A stretch of 64,000 nucleotides of DNA from JADMIH01 sp035274425 (GTDB lineage Bacteria; Chloroflexota; Chloroflexia; QHBQ01; JADMIH01): assembly GCA_035274425.1 (NCBI GenBank), contig DATEOC010000058.1:1-64000 (forward strand), in the 5' to 3' direction. This document shows, in pieces, positions 33,340 to 42,224 of this stretch. Position 1 is the first letter of the stretch, and each line of letters starts with the position of its first letter. The translations under genes were made by a program, and so were the position numbers. The notes beneath the pieces are model-generated. The model was not told where the DNA came from. It was given only the letters and a program-made list of their open reading frames with translations, and searched no databases.

Positions 33340-35034
33340 ATGAGTGATGAATTGGGCCAGGAGCTAAGCGACTATCTCAGCCGCCTGGTGCCGTTCGGGT
33401 TTGCCGGTGCCGTGCTGGCTGCGCGAGAGGGCGTGATTATCGAGCAGGGCGGGTATGGCCTCGCCGACCGGGCGCGGAGGGTGCCCGTCACCGCTGAGAC
33501 TCTGTTCGATATTGCCTCTTTCACGAAGTGGTTCACCGCGGTTGCTATCTTGAAGCTGGCGCAAGAGGGCAAGCTGGACCTGGGCGATACAATCAACCTC
33601 TACTTTGAGGACGTGCCTCCTGACAAGACGGGCATCACTATCCACCAGCTGCTCACCCACACCGCCGGGCTTCAACTCTATTCAGGCGAAGATTATGAGG
33701 CTATCTCCAGAGATGATGCCGTCAAGCGCATCCTCGACGCCCCTCTCCAGGCGGCCCCAGGTGCCGAGTATCACTACTCGAATCCCTCGTACAGTCTCCT
33801 CGGGGCGATAATAGAGATAGTGTCAGGCATGACATACGAGGCATATCTGAATAAGTATCTTTTCAAACCTGCTCACATGACCAAAACAGGGTACGTGCTA
33901 CCTATATGGGAGAGCGATAAGGTCATGCATTGCTATGATGGGGCGCGAGATGCAGGCACTCCCCTCGACCTGGGGTGGATGCAAGAAGGTCCGGGGTGGA
34001 ATCTGCACGCGAACGGCGGGATGCTCTCCACAGTGGGTGATCTATATAAGTGGCATCTCGCCCTCGAAGATGATACCCTTCTTAGCGAAGAGGCTAGAGG
34101 CTTGATGCTCACGCCTTACGTGCAAGCAGTAGGCACCCTACCGGAGGGTGCGTCATCCGGTTATGGCGTGTATATCTCAAAGAAGCCACGCGGTACGCGG
34201 CTCATCACGCGTGGCGGCACGAGCGATTACTCCCATGCAGGCTACGAGCATTTCGTGGACGAAGATGTTGTACTGATCATGCTCGCCAGCAGAGACAATT
34301 TCCCCGTGCGCGTGGTGGAGGAGAACCTGGTCAGCATTATCTTTGGCCCATCCACTCCCGCTTTCCCACCAGCAGCCATGGTCGAGCTTACCGCTTCGGA
34401 GCTTGATGAATACTGCGGCGTATACCTGTTGCCTTCGGGCGCTAAACTTTCGATTGGTGCCACAGAGAGCGCACTTGTGATTACCCCAAGCGGACAGGAG
34501 GCGATCAATCTCTTCATGGAGGCCGACCCTCAGCAGCTTGCCCACTATGCGGAGCTTAATGCCCTTGCAACTTCTATAGTCGAGGCGATGGCCGTGGGGG
34601 ACTTTGGGCCTCTGGAGGTGGTAACTCCGCCGGAGAGGGTGCAGCCGCGCAGGCGACATTTCGAGAAATTATGGCAGTCGTGGTCGGACTCGTACACCGG
34701 ATACCGGGTGATCGGCACTGCGCCTAGCTCGCTATTACGCTCTGTTGGCGCGGCGGCAACAATCGTGGCGCTAGATATGAAGGATGGCCTGGAGTACCTG
34801 ACCTTCTTATGGAAAGATGGGGAGCTTGACGGGACAATCAATGGATTGGTTGAGCAGCGGGCTACCGTGGCGGTGTCCCATGCATCTACTGAGTTTGTCG
34901 CGTTCAACCTGATAACTGAGGTCTCGACGCCGATCCGCTTTCACCTCACGTCCGAAGGCAAAGCCACAAAGCTGTCTGTCCGTCCGGATGAGGGCGAGTA
35001 TGAATCAAGAGTGGCTTACCGGGAAGAGCAGTAA
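33340..35034 (+). CDS. Beta-lactamase-family (class C-like) serine hydrolase
   Basis: A 564-residue protein. The catalytic Ser and Lys are in ASFTKW (SxxK near residue 62), Tyr is in HYSNPSY (YxN near 147) and the third motif is HAGYEH (near 299). This set is typical of PBP4*/EstB-like serine hydrolases rather than true beta-lactamases. A ~200-residue C-terminal part resembles the lipocalin-like tail of such enzymes. There is no signal peptide, so it may act in the cytoplasm, possibly as an esterase or peptidase. It ends 2 bp before the DUF2227 gene. Confidence 0.86.
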   Translation: MSDELGQELSDYLSRLVPFGFAGAVLAAREGVIIEQGGYGLADRARRVPVTAETLFDIASFTKWFTAVAILKLAQEGKLDLGDTINLYFEDVPPDKTGITIHQLLTHTAGLQLYSGEDYEAISRDDAVKRILDAPLQAAPGAEYHYSNPSYSLLGAIIEIVSGMTYEAYLNKYLFKPAHMTKTGYVLPIWESDKVMHCYDGARDAGTPLDLGWMQEGPGWNLHANGGMLSTVGDLYKWHLALEDDTLLSEEARGLMLTPYVQAVGTLPEGASSGYGVYISKKPRGTRLITRGGTSDYSHAGYEHFVDEDVVLIMLASRDNFPVRVVEENLVSIIFGPSTPAFPPAAMVELTASELDEYCGVYLLPSGAKLSIGATESALVITPSGQEAINLFMEADPQQLAHYAELNALATSIVEAMAVGDFGPLEVVTPPERVQPRRRHFEKLWQSWSDSYTGYRVIGTAPSSLLRSVGAAATIVALDMKDGLEYLTFLWKDGELDGTINGLVEQRATVAVSHASTEFVAFNLITEVSTPIRFHLTSEGKATKLSVRPDEGEYESRVAYREEQ

Positions 35035-35036
35035 CG

Positions 35037-35552
35037 ATGCCCAATGTACGCACGCATGACGTCATAACGATAGCTTCGGCGGCTGTGATGGTGCCGGTGG
35101 CGCTCAACTCAGGTCTGCCGCAGATGGACGCGGTGAATACCGCGGTGCTGACTGGCACATACCTTGCTTCTGGGTTGCTATTCAGTCCCGACCTCGACAC
35201 GCATTCGAGGCCGTACAGGCGGTGGGGACCGTTCAGGTGGATATGGCTCCCTTACAAGGCGCTCGTGCCCCACCGAAGCTGGGTATCGCACAGCTTCGTG
35301 TTGGGGCCTCTATTAAGAGTGCTTTACTTCGTAGGGATAGTGGGGCTGATCGCGGCGCTGGGGATAGGGCTAATCAATCTGATGGTCCCGGTAGACCCCA
35401 CAGGCACGATGCTCAACATAGCGGTCGCAGGGAGGGTATGGACTGAGCAGCACCTCCCCACGATAGCCTACGCGACAGCCGGACTCATCCTGGGGGGAGC
35501 GTCCCATACGCTTGCCGATATCGTTTTCAGCAAGGTAAAGAGGATGTTCTGA
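35037..35552 (+). CDS. DUF2227-type metal-binding membrane protein
   Basis: A 171-residue protein with three to four hydrophobic segments. The recognisable pattern is NVRTHDVITIASAA at the start, LLFSPDLDTHSRPYRRWG, and HRSWVSHSFVLGPLLRVLYF, with conserved His/Asp that could bind a metal; SHTLADIVFS is near the end. Similar proteins occur in cyanobacteria and Chloroflexota and are distantly like YdjM/LexA-regulated membrane hydrolases. Substrate unknown. Very close to the serine hydrolase gene (2 bp), so one mRNA is likely. Confidence 0.8.
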   Translation: MPNVRTHDVITIASAAVMVPVALNSGLPQMDAVNTAVLTGTYLASGLLFSPDLDTHSRPYRRWGPFRWIWLPYKALVPHRSWVSHSFVLGPLLRVLYFVGIVGLIAALGIGLINLMVPVDPTGTMLNIAVAGRVWTEQHLPTIAYATAGLILGGASHTLADIVFSKVKRMF

Positions 35553-35576
35553 AACGTGATGCGTGATGCGTGAATA
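35553..35576. repeat. Heptanucleotide tandem repeat (TGATGCG word)
   Basis: Three copies of ACGTGATGCGTGA-type words directly follow the stop of the DUF2227 gene. Confidence 0.88.
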
Positions 35577-35607
35577 GCCAGGATGTTAAGAACACTGAGA
35601 GTGGTTT

Positions 35608-35635
35608 GTAGGGGCGGTTCGCGAACCGCCCCTAA
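35608..35635. repeat. GTAGGGGC-type perfect palindrome
   Basis: A perfect 26-bp palindrome (35609-35634) with inner arms CGGTTCG/CGAACCG, directly upstream of the pyrophosphatase start. A hairpin in the leader could affect its expression. Confidence 0.9.
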
Positions 35636-35652
35636 GGGGGTTTTTAAGGAGT

Positions 35653-36210
35653 ATGGCACGCAAGACCGCCACACACGATCCATTTGCCCGCATCAGCCCC
35701 TTCGACGAGGAGTCGGGCGATCTCAACGTGATTATCGAGACGCCGAAAGGGTGCCGCAACAAGTTCGACTACGACCCGGAGCTGGGCATCTTCAGGTTGG
35801 GTGGGGTGCTTCCGGCGGGGGCGGTCTTTCCGTTCGACTTCGGGTTCGTGCCCCAGACATTGGGCGAGGATGGCGACCCGCTCGACGTGCTGCTGATAAT
35901 GGACGAGCCTGCCTTCACTGGGTGCCTCGTCCCGGCGCGGCTTATCGGGGTGATCCGGGCCAACCAGACCGAGCGCGATGGCGATACCATGCGTAACGAC
36001 CGCCTGATCGCCGTCGCCGCCAATTCGCACGACCACGGCGAAATCGAGTCCCTGTCGCAACTCAACGACAACCTGTTGGACGAGATCGAGCACTTCTTCG
36101 TGTCGTACAACCAGATCAAGGGGAAGAAGTTCAAGCCGCTAGGTCGCTCCGGAGCTAACCGCGCCAGGAGATTGGTGGATGAGGGGATAAAGAAATACAA
36201 GCTGAGCTAA
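35653..36210 (+). CDS. ppa: Inorganic pyrophosphatase
   Basis: Hydrolyses pyrophosphate to phosphate, pulling biosynthetic reactions forward. A 185-residue family I enzyme: IETPKGCRNKFDYDPE near the start, FPFDFGFVPQTLGEDGDPLD with the DxDPxD metal site (about residues 73-79), and a Lys/Arg-rich C-terminus. The AAGGAG is only 1 nt before the ATG, which is unusually close; there is no better in-frame start, and the palindrome above may matter for translation. Confidence 0.94.
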   Translation: MARKTATHDPFARISPFDEESGDLNVIIETPKGCRNKFDYDPELGIFRLGGVLPAGAVFPFDFGFVPQTLGEDGDPLDVLLIMDEPAFTGCLVPARLIGVIRANQTERDGDTMRNDRLIAVAANSHDHGEIESLSQLNDNLLDEIEHFFVSYNQIKGKKFKPLGRSGANRARRLVDEGIKKYKLS

Positions 36211-36559
36211 GGTACTACCAGCAGAGTAAAGGTCAGGTCGTGCCCAGCATAATGGCCTGTAACCTCCCAACAACCAAGTTCGGGGAACTCCAGGCACCAT
36301 AATATGCGCAGCGCGAATTCAGGGCACCCTCCATCCCTATTGTCCGGCTTTGCATACTGCATAGTGGCATACTTTATGCAGAATTAATCCTAGAGCGAAG
36401 TGCAGAGGACCAAGCAGGATAAGCTGAATAGCGTCAGGAGAGGAGATTGACAAGCAGCGCTCTATTTCACGTCACAAGATGTGTCTCTTCTTGCTATCTT
36501 ATATTCTTCTTTGCATTATCAATAGCACATCATAGCACTAGAATGCGGAGGAAAAGTAA
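36211..36559. other. Gene-free stretch before the SLH protein cluster
   Basis: About 350 bp with lower GC than the flanks. I see no gene or repeat. A TTGACA at 36447-36452 lacks a matching -10. The end carries a GGAGG ribosome binding site for the next gene. Confidence 0.6.
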
Positions 36560-38764
36560 GTGCCAAACAGAGCTGAAAATGACGACTGCGTGGGTAGGTT
36601 GGGTAGTTGGCGCCTTCCGGGGATAATAGCGCTTCTATTAATACTCACTGGATTACTTGGATTATTCACGCGCGAAACTTTCGCTGGCTTAGTGTCAACC
36701 AACAGGTTGAATTCAGTTGAACAACGCGGAGGAAATTCACCGGCAGGTATTGTCAGCGAACTACCGCTACCGCAGACCCCGCCGTGTGACCTGATGTGGA
36801 GAGCCGTTACAGCCCCCGATCCCGATAACTTTGGGTACTTCCGCGGCGCAGATTCACTCTCTACCCCCGACGTGTGGGCCGTAGGAGCCTACAATCCCTT
36901 CGTAGGGAGCGGTCTTCGCACTCGCACTATTCACTGGGACGGCACCCAATGGTTGCCCGTCACCAGCCCCAATCCTTCCTCAACGAGCAATTACCTCAAC
37001 GATGTCGTAGCTCTCGCCCCCAACGATATCTGGGCTGTGGGCGCCTTTGAGAATGAGAATCAGCAAGCAGTACCATTGACCATGCACTGGGACGGCACCC
37101 AATGGACAACCGTCTCGGTGCCTCCACTTCCTCTTGTCTCGGGCACACTTACCGCTGTTGACGCTATTGCTTCTAATGACGTCTGGGCTGTTGGCTTCAC
37201 GGGCCTGCGCGCTCTTACCATTCACTGGGATGGAACACAGTGGACTAGAGTAACCAGTACTGTGAACGCGTTCCGGAGCTATCTGACCGATGTAGACGCG
37301 GTTACTGCCACCGACGTCTGGGCTGTTGGCTTTACTGCTGCGGATGGAGGCCAGAACCAAACCCTAACAATGCACTGGAACGGCACCCAGTGGTCCGTTA
37401 TATCAAGCCCTAATAGTGCTGCTCCAGGTAACACACTTTATGCAGTCAAAGCGTTAGCCTCTAATAACGTATGGGCGGTGGGCCAATCGAGTGGAGGCCC
37501 GAACCCCTTTCAGACGCTCATAGAACAGTGGGATGGCACGCAATGGTCAATAGTCACAAGCCCAAATGTGGTTGGCACCGATATCAGCAACGGCCTCTTT
37601 GGCGTTGACGCACTGTCCGCTACAGATATGTGGGCTGTTGGCTACTACGAGGGACCAAGCGCGGAAGGCGTCCTACTGGAGCATTGGGATGGAGCGCAAT
37701 GGTCAATCGATTCGGCAGTTATCAGTGGTAGGCTGTATGGTGTTACGATGTCGGCGAGCAACAACGTATGGGGTGTGGGACAGAAAGTAGATAATAAGCC
37801 CCTTCTGGTGTGGTACAGCGATCAATGCCCTGCTACAACGCCTACCCCTACCATCACTTCCGTGCCTCCCACCGCCACATCCACTCCTACCCACACTACT
37901 ACCGCGACATCTACACAAGTTCCTCCAACCCCCACCCATACATCAACCGCCACACGCACAAGCACACCAACCAGCACAAATACAATTGCACCTACTCAGA
38001 CCCCAGGCGGCTCTACAGCTACCCCCATTCCGACGAATACTGCCACAAGCACTCTTACCAGCACGCCAACCATCGCGCCTACCAACACTTCTGTGCCTCC
38101 TACCATCACGCCTACAGCAGTGACTCCCACAGCATGCACGATCAGCTTCACAGACGTGCCTTCGGACAGCACTTTCTACACGTGGATACGGTGTCTTGCT
38201 TGCAGAGGTATTATATCTGGTTACTCGGATGGAACCTTCAAGCCTGGTAACGAAATCACACGTAGCCAGATAGCCAAGATAGTATCCAATGCCGCAGGCT
38301 TCTCCGAAGACCCAGGAACCCAGATATACGCAGATGTAGATCCAACCCACACCTTCTATACATGGATCAACAGGTTATCCATGAGAGGATACATGGGAGG
38401 CTATCCTTGTGGGTTAGTTCCTGAGGAGCCATGTGACCCACCAGCTAACAGGCCATACTTCAGACCATTCGCTAATGCGACTCGTGGGCAGCTAGCCAAG
38501 ATAGTAGCCAGTGCGGCAGGAGTGGGGGGTACACCAACTGGACTGTACTTCACTGATGTTCCTGAGGATAACCCCTTCTACTTATGGATCATGCAACTCA
38601 CCAACCTGGGTGTGATGTCAGGTTATCCATGCGGTGGAGAGGGAGAGCCTTGTGATGAGGCAAACCGGCCATACTTCCGGCCTTTCACTAATGTGACGAG
38701 AGGACAAGCATCAAAGATAGTCGCTAATACCTTCTATCCCGATTGCAACACTCCTTCACGATAG
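36560..38764 (+). CDS. Secreted single seven-bladed propeller protein with three SLH domains
   Basis: GTG start with GGAGG 9 nt upstream; 734 residues. Membrane/signal helix at about 20-38. Seven copies of the VWAVG...HWDGTQW motif follow (about 100-420); the last is incomplete. Cys76 precedes the first copy and a Cys in SDQCPATT follows the last, so a disulphide could close the ring. A Thr/Pro-rich linker (about 423-525, TPTPTITSVPPTAT-like) may be glycosylated. Three SLH domains (about 527-730; FTDVPSDSTFYTWI, GYSDGTFKPGNEITRSQIAK) would bind the cell wall. It is convergent with four paralogues. Confidence 0.85.
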   Translation: MPNRAENDDCVGRLGSWRLPGIIALLLILTGLLGLFTRETFAGLVSTNRLNSVEQRGGNSPAGIVSELPLPQTPPCDLMWRAVTAPDPDNFGYFRGADSLSTPDVWAVGAYNPFVGSGLRTRTIHWDGTQWLPVTSPNPSSTSNYLNDVVALAPNDIWAVGAFENENQQAVPLTMHWDGTQWTTVSVPPLPLVSGTLTAVDAIASNDVWAVGFTGLRALTIHWDGTQWTRVTSTVNAFRSYLTDVDAVTATDVWAVGFTAADGGQNQTLTMHWNGTQWSVISSPNSAAPGNTLYAVKALASNNVWAVGQSSGGPNPFQTLIEQWDGTQWSIVTSPNVVGTDISNGLFGVDALSATDMWAVGYYEGPSAEGVLLEHWDGAQWSIDSAVISGRLYGVTMSASNNVWGVGQKVDNKPLLVWYSDQCPATTPTPTITSVPPTATSTPTHTTTATSTQVPPTPTHTSTATRTSTPTSTNTIAPTQTPGGSTATPIPTNTATSTLTSTPTIAPTNTSVPPTITPTAVTPTACTISFTDVPSDSTFYTWIRCLACRGIISGYSDGTFKPGNEITRSQIAKIVSNAAGFSEDPGTQIYADVDPTHTFYTWINRLSMRGYMGGYPCGLVPEEPCDPPANRPYFRPFANATRGQLAKIVASAAGVGGTPTGLYFTDVPEDNPFYLWIMQLTNLGVMSGYPCGGEGEPCDEANRPYFRPFTNVTRGQASKIVANTFYPDCNTPSR

Positions 38765-38988
38765 TTGCGATGACCAAGCTATTATAGAGAGGCACGCGTT
38801 GGCATTAGGCCCGGGGAAACGTCATAGTCACTGTCTGATTATGTATACTTGATCACTATCAAGTTGTCTTCGTTGCACACTACATAATAGCATAAGTTCC
38901 AAGCACCATGCCAAGCCGGAACGCTTGACAGCAGCGCCAACCACCGATCGGCTTCGACGCAATTCCCTGTGTATTGTTATTAGTACAT
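38765..38988. other. Gene-free stretch between convergent SLH genes
   Basis: About 220 bp without a recognisable gene or repeat, leading to the terminator hairpin at 38989. Confidence 0.55.
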
Positions 38989-39028
38989 CAAGAAGTAAGG
39001 AGGCCCCACAAGGCCTCCTTACTTCTTG
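38989..39028. terminator. Bidirectional intrinsic terminator
   Basis: A perfect 17-bp stem (38989-39005 with 39012-39028) and 6-nt loop between the convergent SLH genes ending at 38764 and 39051. The T-runs are short, so it may act partly by stalling. Confidence 0.8.
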
Positions 39029-39050
39029 TATTCCCTACGAAGTGCCTAAC

Positions 39051-41909
39051 TTACCTGACCTGGCAGCCGGGGAAGAAGGCGTTAGCTACTATCTTCGAGC
39101 TTTGGCCGCGAGTGGCGTTGTTGCCTGGGCGGAAGTACGGCCTGTTTTCAGGTCCACAAGGCTCGTTTTCGCCACCGCACGCGTAGCCACCCATTATGCC
39201 TTGAGAGGCGAGGCGCTCTACCCACAGGTAGAAGGAGCTGCCGGGAGCTACATCCTCGAAGGTCTGTCCGGTGGGGTCGTTACTGAACCCGGCGGCGTTG
39301 GATACTATCTTCGAGATTTGCCCTCGCGTGGCGTTAGCGTTGGGTCGGAAGTACGGCAGGTTCTCAGCGCCGCAAGCCTCACCTTCGCCGCCGCACGCAT
39401 ACCCGCCTATGTAACCCCTGCCCGCGAGCCTGTTCACCCAGTCGTAGAAGGTGCTGCCGGGCGGTATATCCTCGAACCGCTGCGGCCCTGGGTCTTCGCT
39501 AAAGCCCGCGGAGTTGGAGACGATCTTCGATAGCTGCCCGCGAGTGATGTTGGCGTTCGGGCGGAATGTGCCATCGGAGTAGCCGTTGATGATGCCGCGA
39601 CAGACCATGCACTGTATGAACGAGTAGAAGGTGTTGTCCGGCTCTACGTCGGAGAAGGCTGCCGGGCCGAACTGCTCGGCGAGCGTGAGGGTCGTGCCGT
39701 TGTCGGCGTACTGCCCGACGGCCCATATATCGTTGGTGGCGGCTGCGGTTACAGCGTACATCGTGTTGCGCTCGTCGTTGGCGTTCGGGCTTCCGACCGT
39801 GTTCCAGCTGGTGCCGTTCCAGCGCATTATGAGCGTCTGCTCGCCTCCGTTGCTGTAGCTGCCCACCGCCCACACGTGCCCGGCTTGCACGGCGTCCACG
39901 TCATAGAGGGCGCTCATGGAGGCGGCGAAGCCGGTGCTGACCTGCGTCCACGCGGTGCCGTCCCAGTGGAGGGTAAGGGCCTGGGTGCTTCCCGTCTGGC
40001 CGGAGTAGCCGACCGCCCAGGCGTCGTTAGCCGATATTGCCGAGACGGCCCGCAGGTAGTTGGACACGCCCGCGACGTTAGGGGTTGTGACCTGTGCCCA
40101 TGCCGTGCCATTCCACCGGAGGACGAGAGTCTGGTCAGCGCTGGAGCTACCGGTGCGGTAGCTGCCCACGGCCCAGGCATCATTGGCCGAAAGTGCGTAC
40201 ACATCCCTCAACTGGGCATCGTAGCCCATGTCGGGCGTAGTTACGACGCTCCACTGAGTGCCGTTCCAGCGCATAGCCAGGGGCTTGTCGCTGCTTGAAT
40301 ATCCAACGGCCCAGGCGTCACTCGCGGATAGCGCGTCTACGCCGTAGAGGAAGTTCGCGCCCGCGCCATCGTTGGGGCTGGCTACTATACTCCACGCTGA
40401 GCCGTTCCAGTGCATGCTGAGCGTCTGCTCAGGGGATGCGCCGGACTTAGAATGCCCGACTGCCCACACGTCGTTGTATGCCGTGCCCGATACCGACCAC
40501 AGGTAGCTGCCGACGCTGGCGGAAGGCTCGACGTTGGGGCTGGTGACGATATCCCAGCTACTACCGTTCCAGCGCTCGACCAGGGTACGAGCGGAAACGC
40601 CTGTATGCCCGACTGCCCAGATGTCGTTAGAGGCTACCGCGTCAACGCCGTAGAGGCCGTTCATCATGGAGCCGTCGGTCTGGTCTGGGACTACATTCCA
40701 CAGCCCGCCTGTGCGGTGGGCTACGTATGCCTCGTCTACGTTGCTACCTGTTGCGCGTCCCTTGCCGACCGTCCACAGGTCGCCGGAGGTGCCTTTAGCG
40801 ACGTTGAAAAGGGTGCTGCTGTTAGAGCTGATAGAGGGGCCGCCTCCACGACTCCATGATGAGCCATTCCAGTGTCCGGTCACGGGGACGATGCTGCCTG
40901 TATTCTCATCGTAATCGAAGCCTACCGCCCACACGTCGCTCGCGGAGAAGGCGACCACTTCATTGAGCGCGCCGCCCCCTGAGCTATTGGCGATGCTCCA
41001 CGAAGAGCCGTTATAGTGGAGGGCCAGCGTCGTAGGTAGGTCCAGATCATAAGTGCCCACCGCCCATACGTCGCTCGCTGATACCATCGTGACGCCGTAC
41101 AGGAAGTTGGGGACTGATCCTGAGTTGGGGCTGGCCACCGTGCTCCATGCGGTGCCGTTCCAGTGTGCGGTGAGGGTCTGCTCAGGGGAGGAGCCTGACG
41201 TTCGGTACTTGCCCACGGCCCAGATGTCGTTGGCGGAGATAGCGTCTACGTCATAGAAGGCGCTCATCGAGCCGAGGACGATGCTCGGCATGACCAGCCA
41301 CTGGGTACCGTCCCAGCGTATCGTCACGGTCTGCTCCAGGCCCGCGTGGCCGAAGCTGCCCACGGCCCACACGTTGTCGGAGGCGAGCGCTTTGACGCCC
41401 TGGAGATTGCTGCTGACCGAGCCGAGGTTGGGCACGGTAACGAGGTTCCACTGCTCGCCGTCCCAGTGCATCGAGATGGCCCCGACGCCGACGGCCCATC
41501 CGACAGCCCACACGTCATCAGACGCCAGGCCTGACACTTCCAGGAGGTAGTTGCCACCCGTCCCGACGTTGGGGCTGGCTACTATACCCCACTGCGCGCC
41601 GTCCCAATGCTCGATCAGGGTGCGGTCTGCTCCGGAGCTGTTGCGGTAGGTGCCGACGGCCCACACGTCACTCGCCGAGATTACGGTCACGCCGTTGAGG
41701 GAGCTGACGATGGGAGAGGTCGAGCTGTTTGGGCTGCTGACAACCCTGCCGGTGATGGCGGCGCATGGGACCACTGTGGCAGGTACTTCGGGCTGCTCGA
41801 TCTGTGAATAGACTGGCGTGCCTGCCAGGGCGGGGCTGCCCGCGGCAAGGGTGATCGCGGCTATAGCCCCTGCGAGGGCGAGCCATAGGATAGTCAGGAT
41901 ACGTTTCAT
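39051..41909 (-). CDS. Secreted double-propeller SLH protein (paralogue 1)
   Basis: 952 residues. Signal peptide ILTILWLALAGAIAAITLAA; GGAGG precedes the ATG. I count 14 copies of the propeller motif (SASDVWAVG...HWDGAQW), the last lacking its WdGxxW strand. The N-terminus supplies an extra strand-like segment, CAAITGRVVSSPNSST. This suggests two seven-bladed propellers with velcro closure. Three SLH domains fill about 755-952. SLH2 and SLH3 have a Cys-bracketed insertion (YACGGEGEACG, YACGGENEPCG) where an ordinary SLH has YxDGTF, and SLH1 has CMVC. There is no Thr/Pro linker here, unlike the first gene. Confidence 0.85.
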   Translation of the reverse strand: MKRILTILWLALAGAIAAITLAAGSPALAGTPVYSQIEQPEVPATVVPCAAITGRVVSSPNSSTSPIVSSLNGVTVISASDVWAVGTYRNSSGADRTLIEHWDGAQWGIVASPNVGTGGNYLLEVSGLASDDVWAVGWAVGVGAISMHWDGEQWNLVTVPNLGSVSSNLQGVKALASDNVWAVGSFGHAGLEQTVTIRWDGTQWLVMPSIVLGSMSAFYDVDAISANDIWAVGKYRTSGSSPEQTLTAHWNGTAWSTVASPNSGSVPNFLYGVTMVSASDVWAVGTYDLDLPTTLALHYNGSSWSIANSSGGGALNEVVAFSASDVWAVGFDYDENTGSIVPVTGHWNGSSWSRGGGPSISSNSSTLFNVAKGTSGDLWTVGKGRATGSNVDEAYVAHRTGGLWNVVPDQTDGSMMNGLYGVDAVASNDIWAVGHTGVSARTLVERWNGSSWDIVTSPNVEPSASVGSYLWSVSGTAYNDVWAVGHSKSGASPEQTLSMHWNGSAWSIVASPNDGAGANFLYGVDALSASDAWAVGYSSSDKPLAMRWNGTQWSVVTTPDMGYDAQLRDVYALSANDAWAVGSYRTGSSSADQTLVLRWNGTAWAQVTTPNVAGVSNYLRAVSAISANDAWAVGYSGQTGSTQALTLHWDGTAWTQVSTGFAASMSALYDVDAVQAGHVWAVGSYSNGGEQTLIMRWNGTSWNTVGSPNANDERNTMYAVTAAATNDIWAVGQYADNGTTLTLAEQFGPAAFSDVEPDNTFYSFIQCMVCRGIINGYSDGTFRPNANITRGQLSKIVSNSAGFSEDPGPQRFEDIPPGSTFYDWVNRLAGRGYIGGYACGGEGEACGAENLPYFRPNANATRGQISKIVSNAAGFSNDPTGQTFEDVAPGSSFYLWVERLASQGIMGGYACGGENEPCGPENRPYFRPGNNATRGQSSKIVANAFFPGCQVR

Positions 41910-42224
41910 CGGGTGTACCTCCGGTATTTATGTGGTGAATTGAATGAGGGGAAAATGAGGCGCGATATGTGCGCCTTAATGACGGTTCGGCATCCAAGTC
42001 TACCAAAGAGGCAGCCTGAAAAGATAGGCGAATAGTACAAAAGGGGGGTGGTCATGGTACGAAAGGGTGGGGGAGGGTAGTACCGAAGTCGCAGGGTCCG
42101 GCTTCGGACTTACGCGTATGAGAGGTCTGACATCCTGGTACATGTAAACAGGCTGCATAATACGTGCCAAACCAGAATAAGCCCGCCAATACTCGGCGGG
42201 CTTGTTGGTCTTCGTGATTGGTAG
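41910..42224. other. Intergenic region with a hairpin
   Basis: About 315 bp. It contains the leader of paralogue 1 (with GGAGG) and a hairpin, AAGCCCGCC/GGCGGGCTT at 42179-42203, just past the stop of the gene at 42225. The rest has no visible gene or repeat; a G-rich stretch lies near 42040-42080. Confidence 0.6.
42179..42203 (-). terminator. Probable intrinsic terminator
   Basis: A 9-bp GC-rich stem with 7-nt loop follows the stop of the paralogue at 42225. On the minus strand it is followed by TATTCTGG, a weak T-tract. Confidence 0.6.

Noticed and set aside
36447..36475. TTGACA before the first SLH gene as a promoter
   Set aside because: No acceptable -10 occurs at 15-19 bp spacing.
37810..38250. 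Plus-strand frame rich in His and Tyr inside the SLH gene linker
   Set aside because: It is a shifted reading of the Thr/Pro linker of the 36560 gene.
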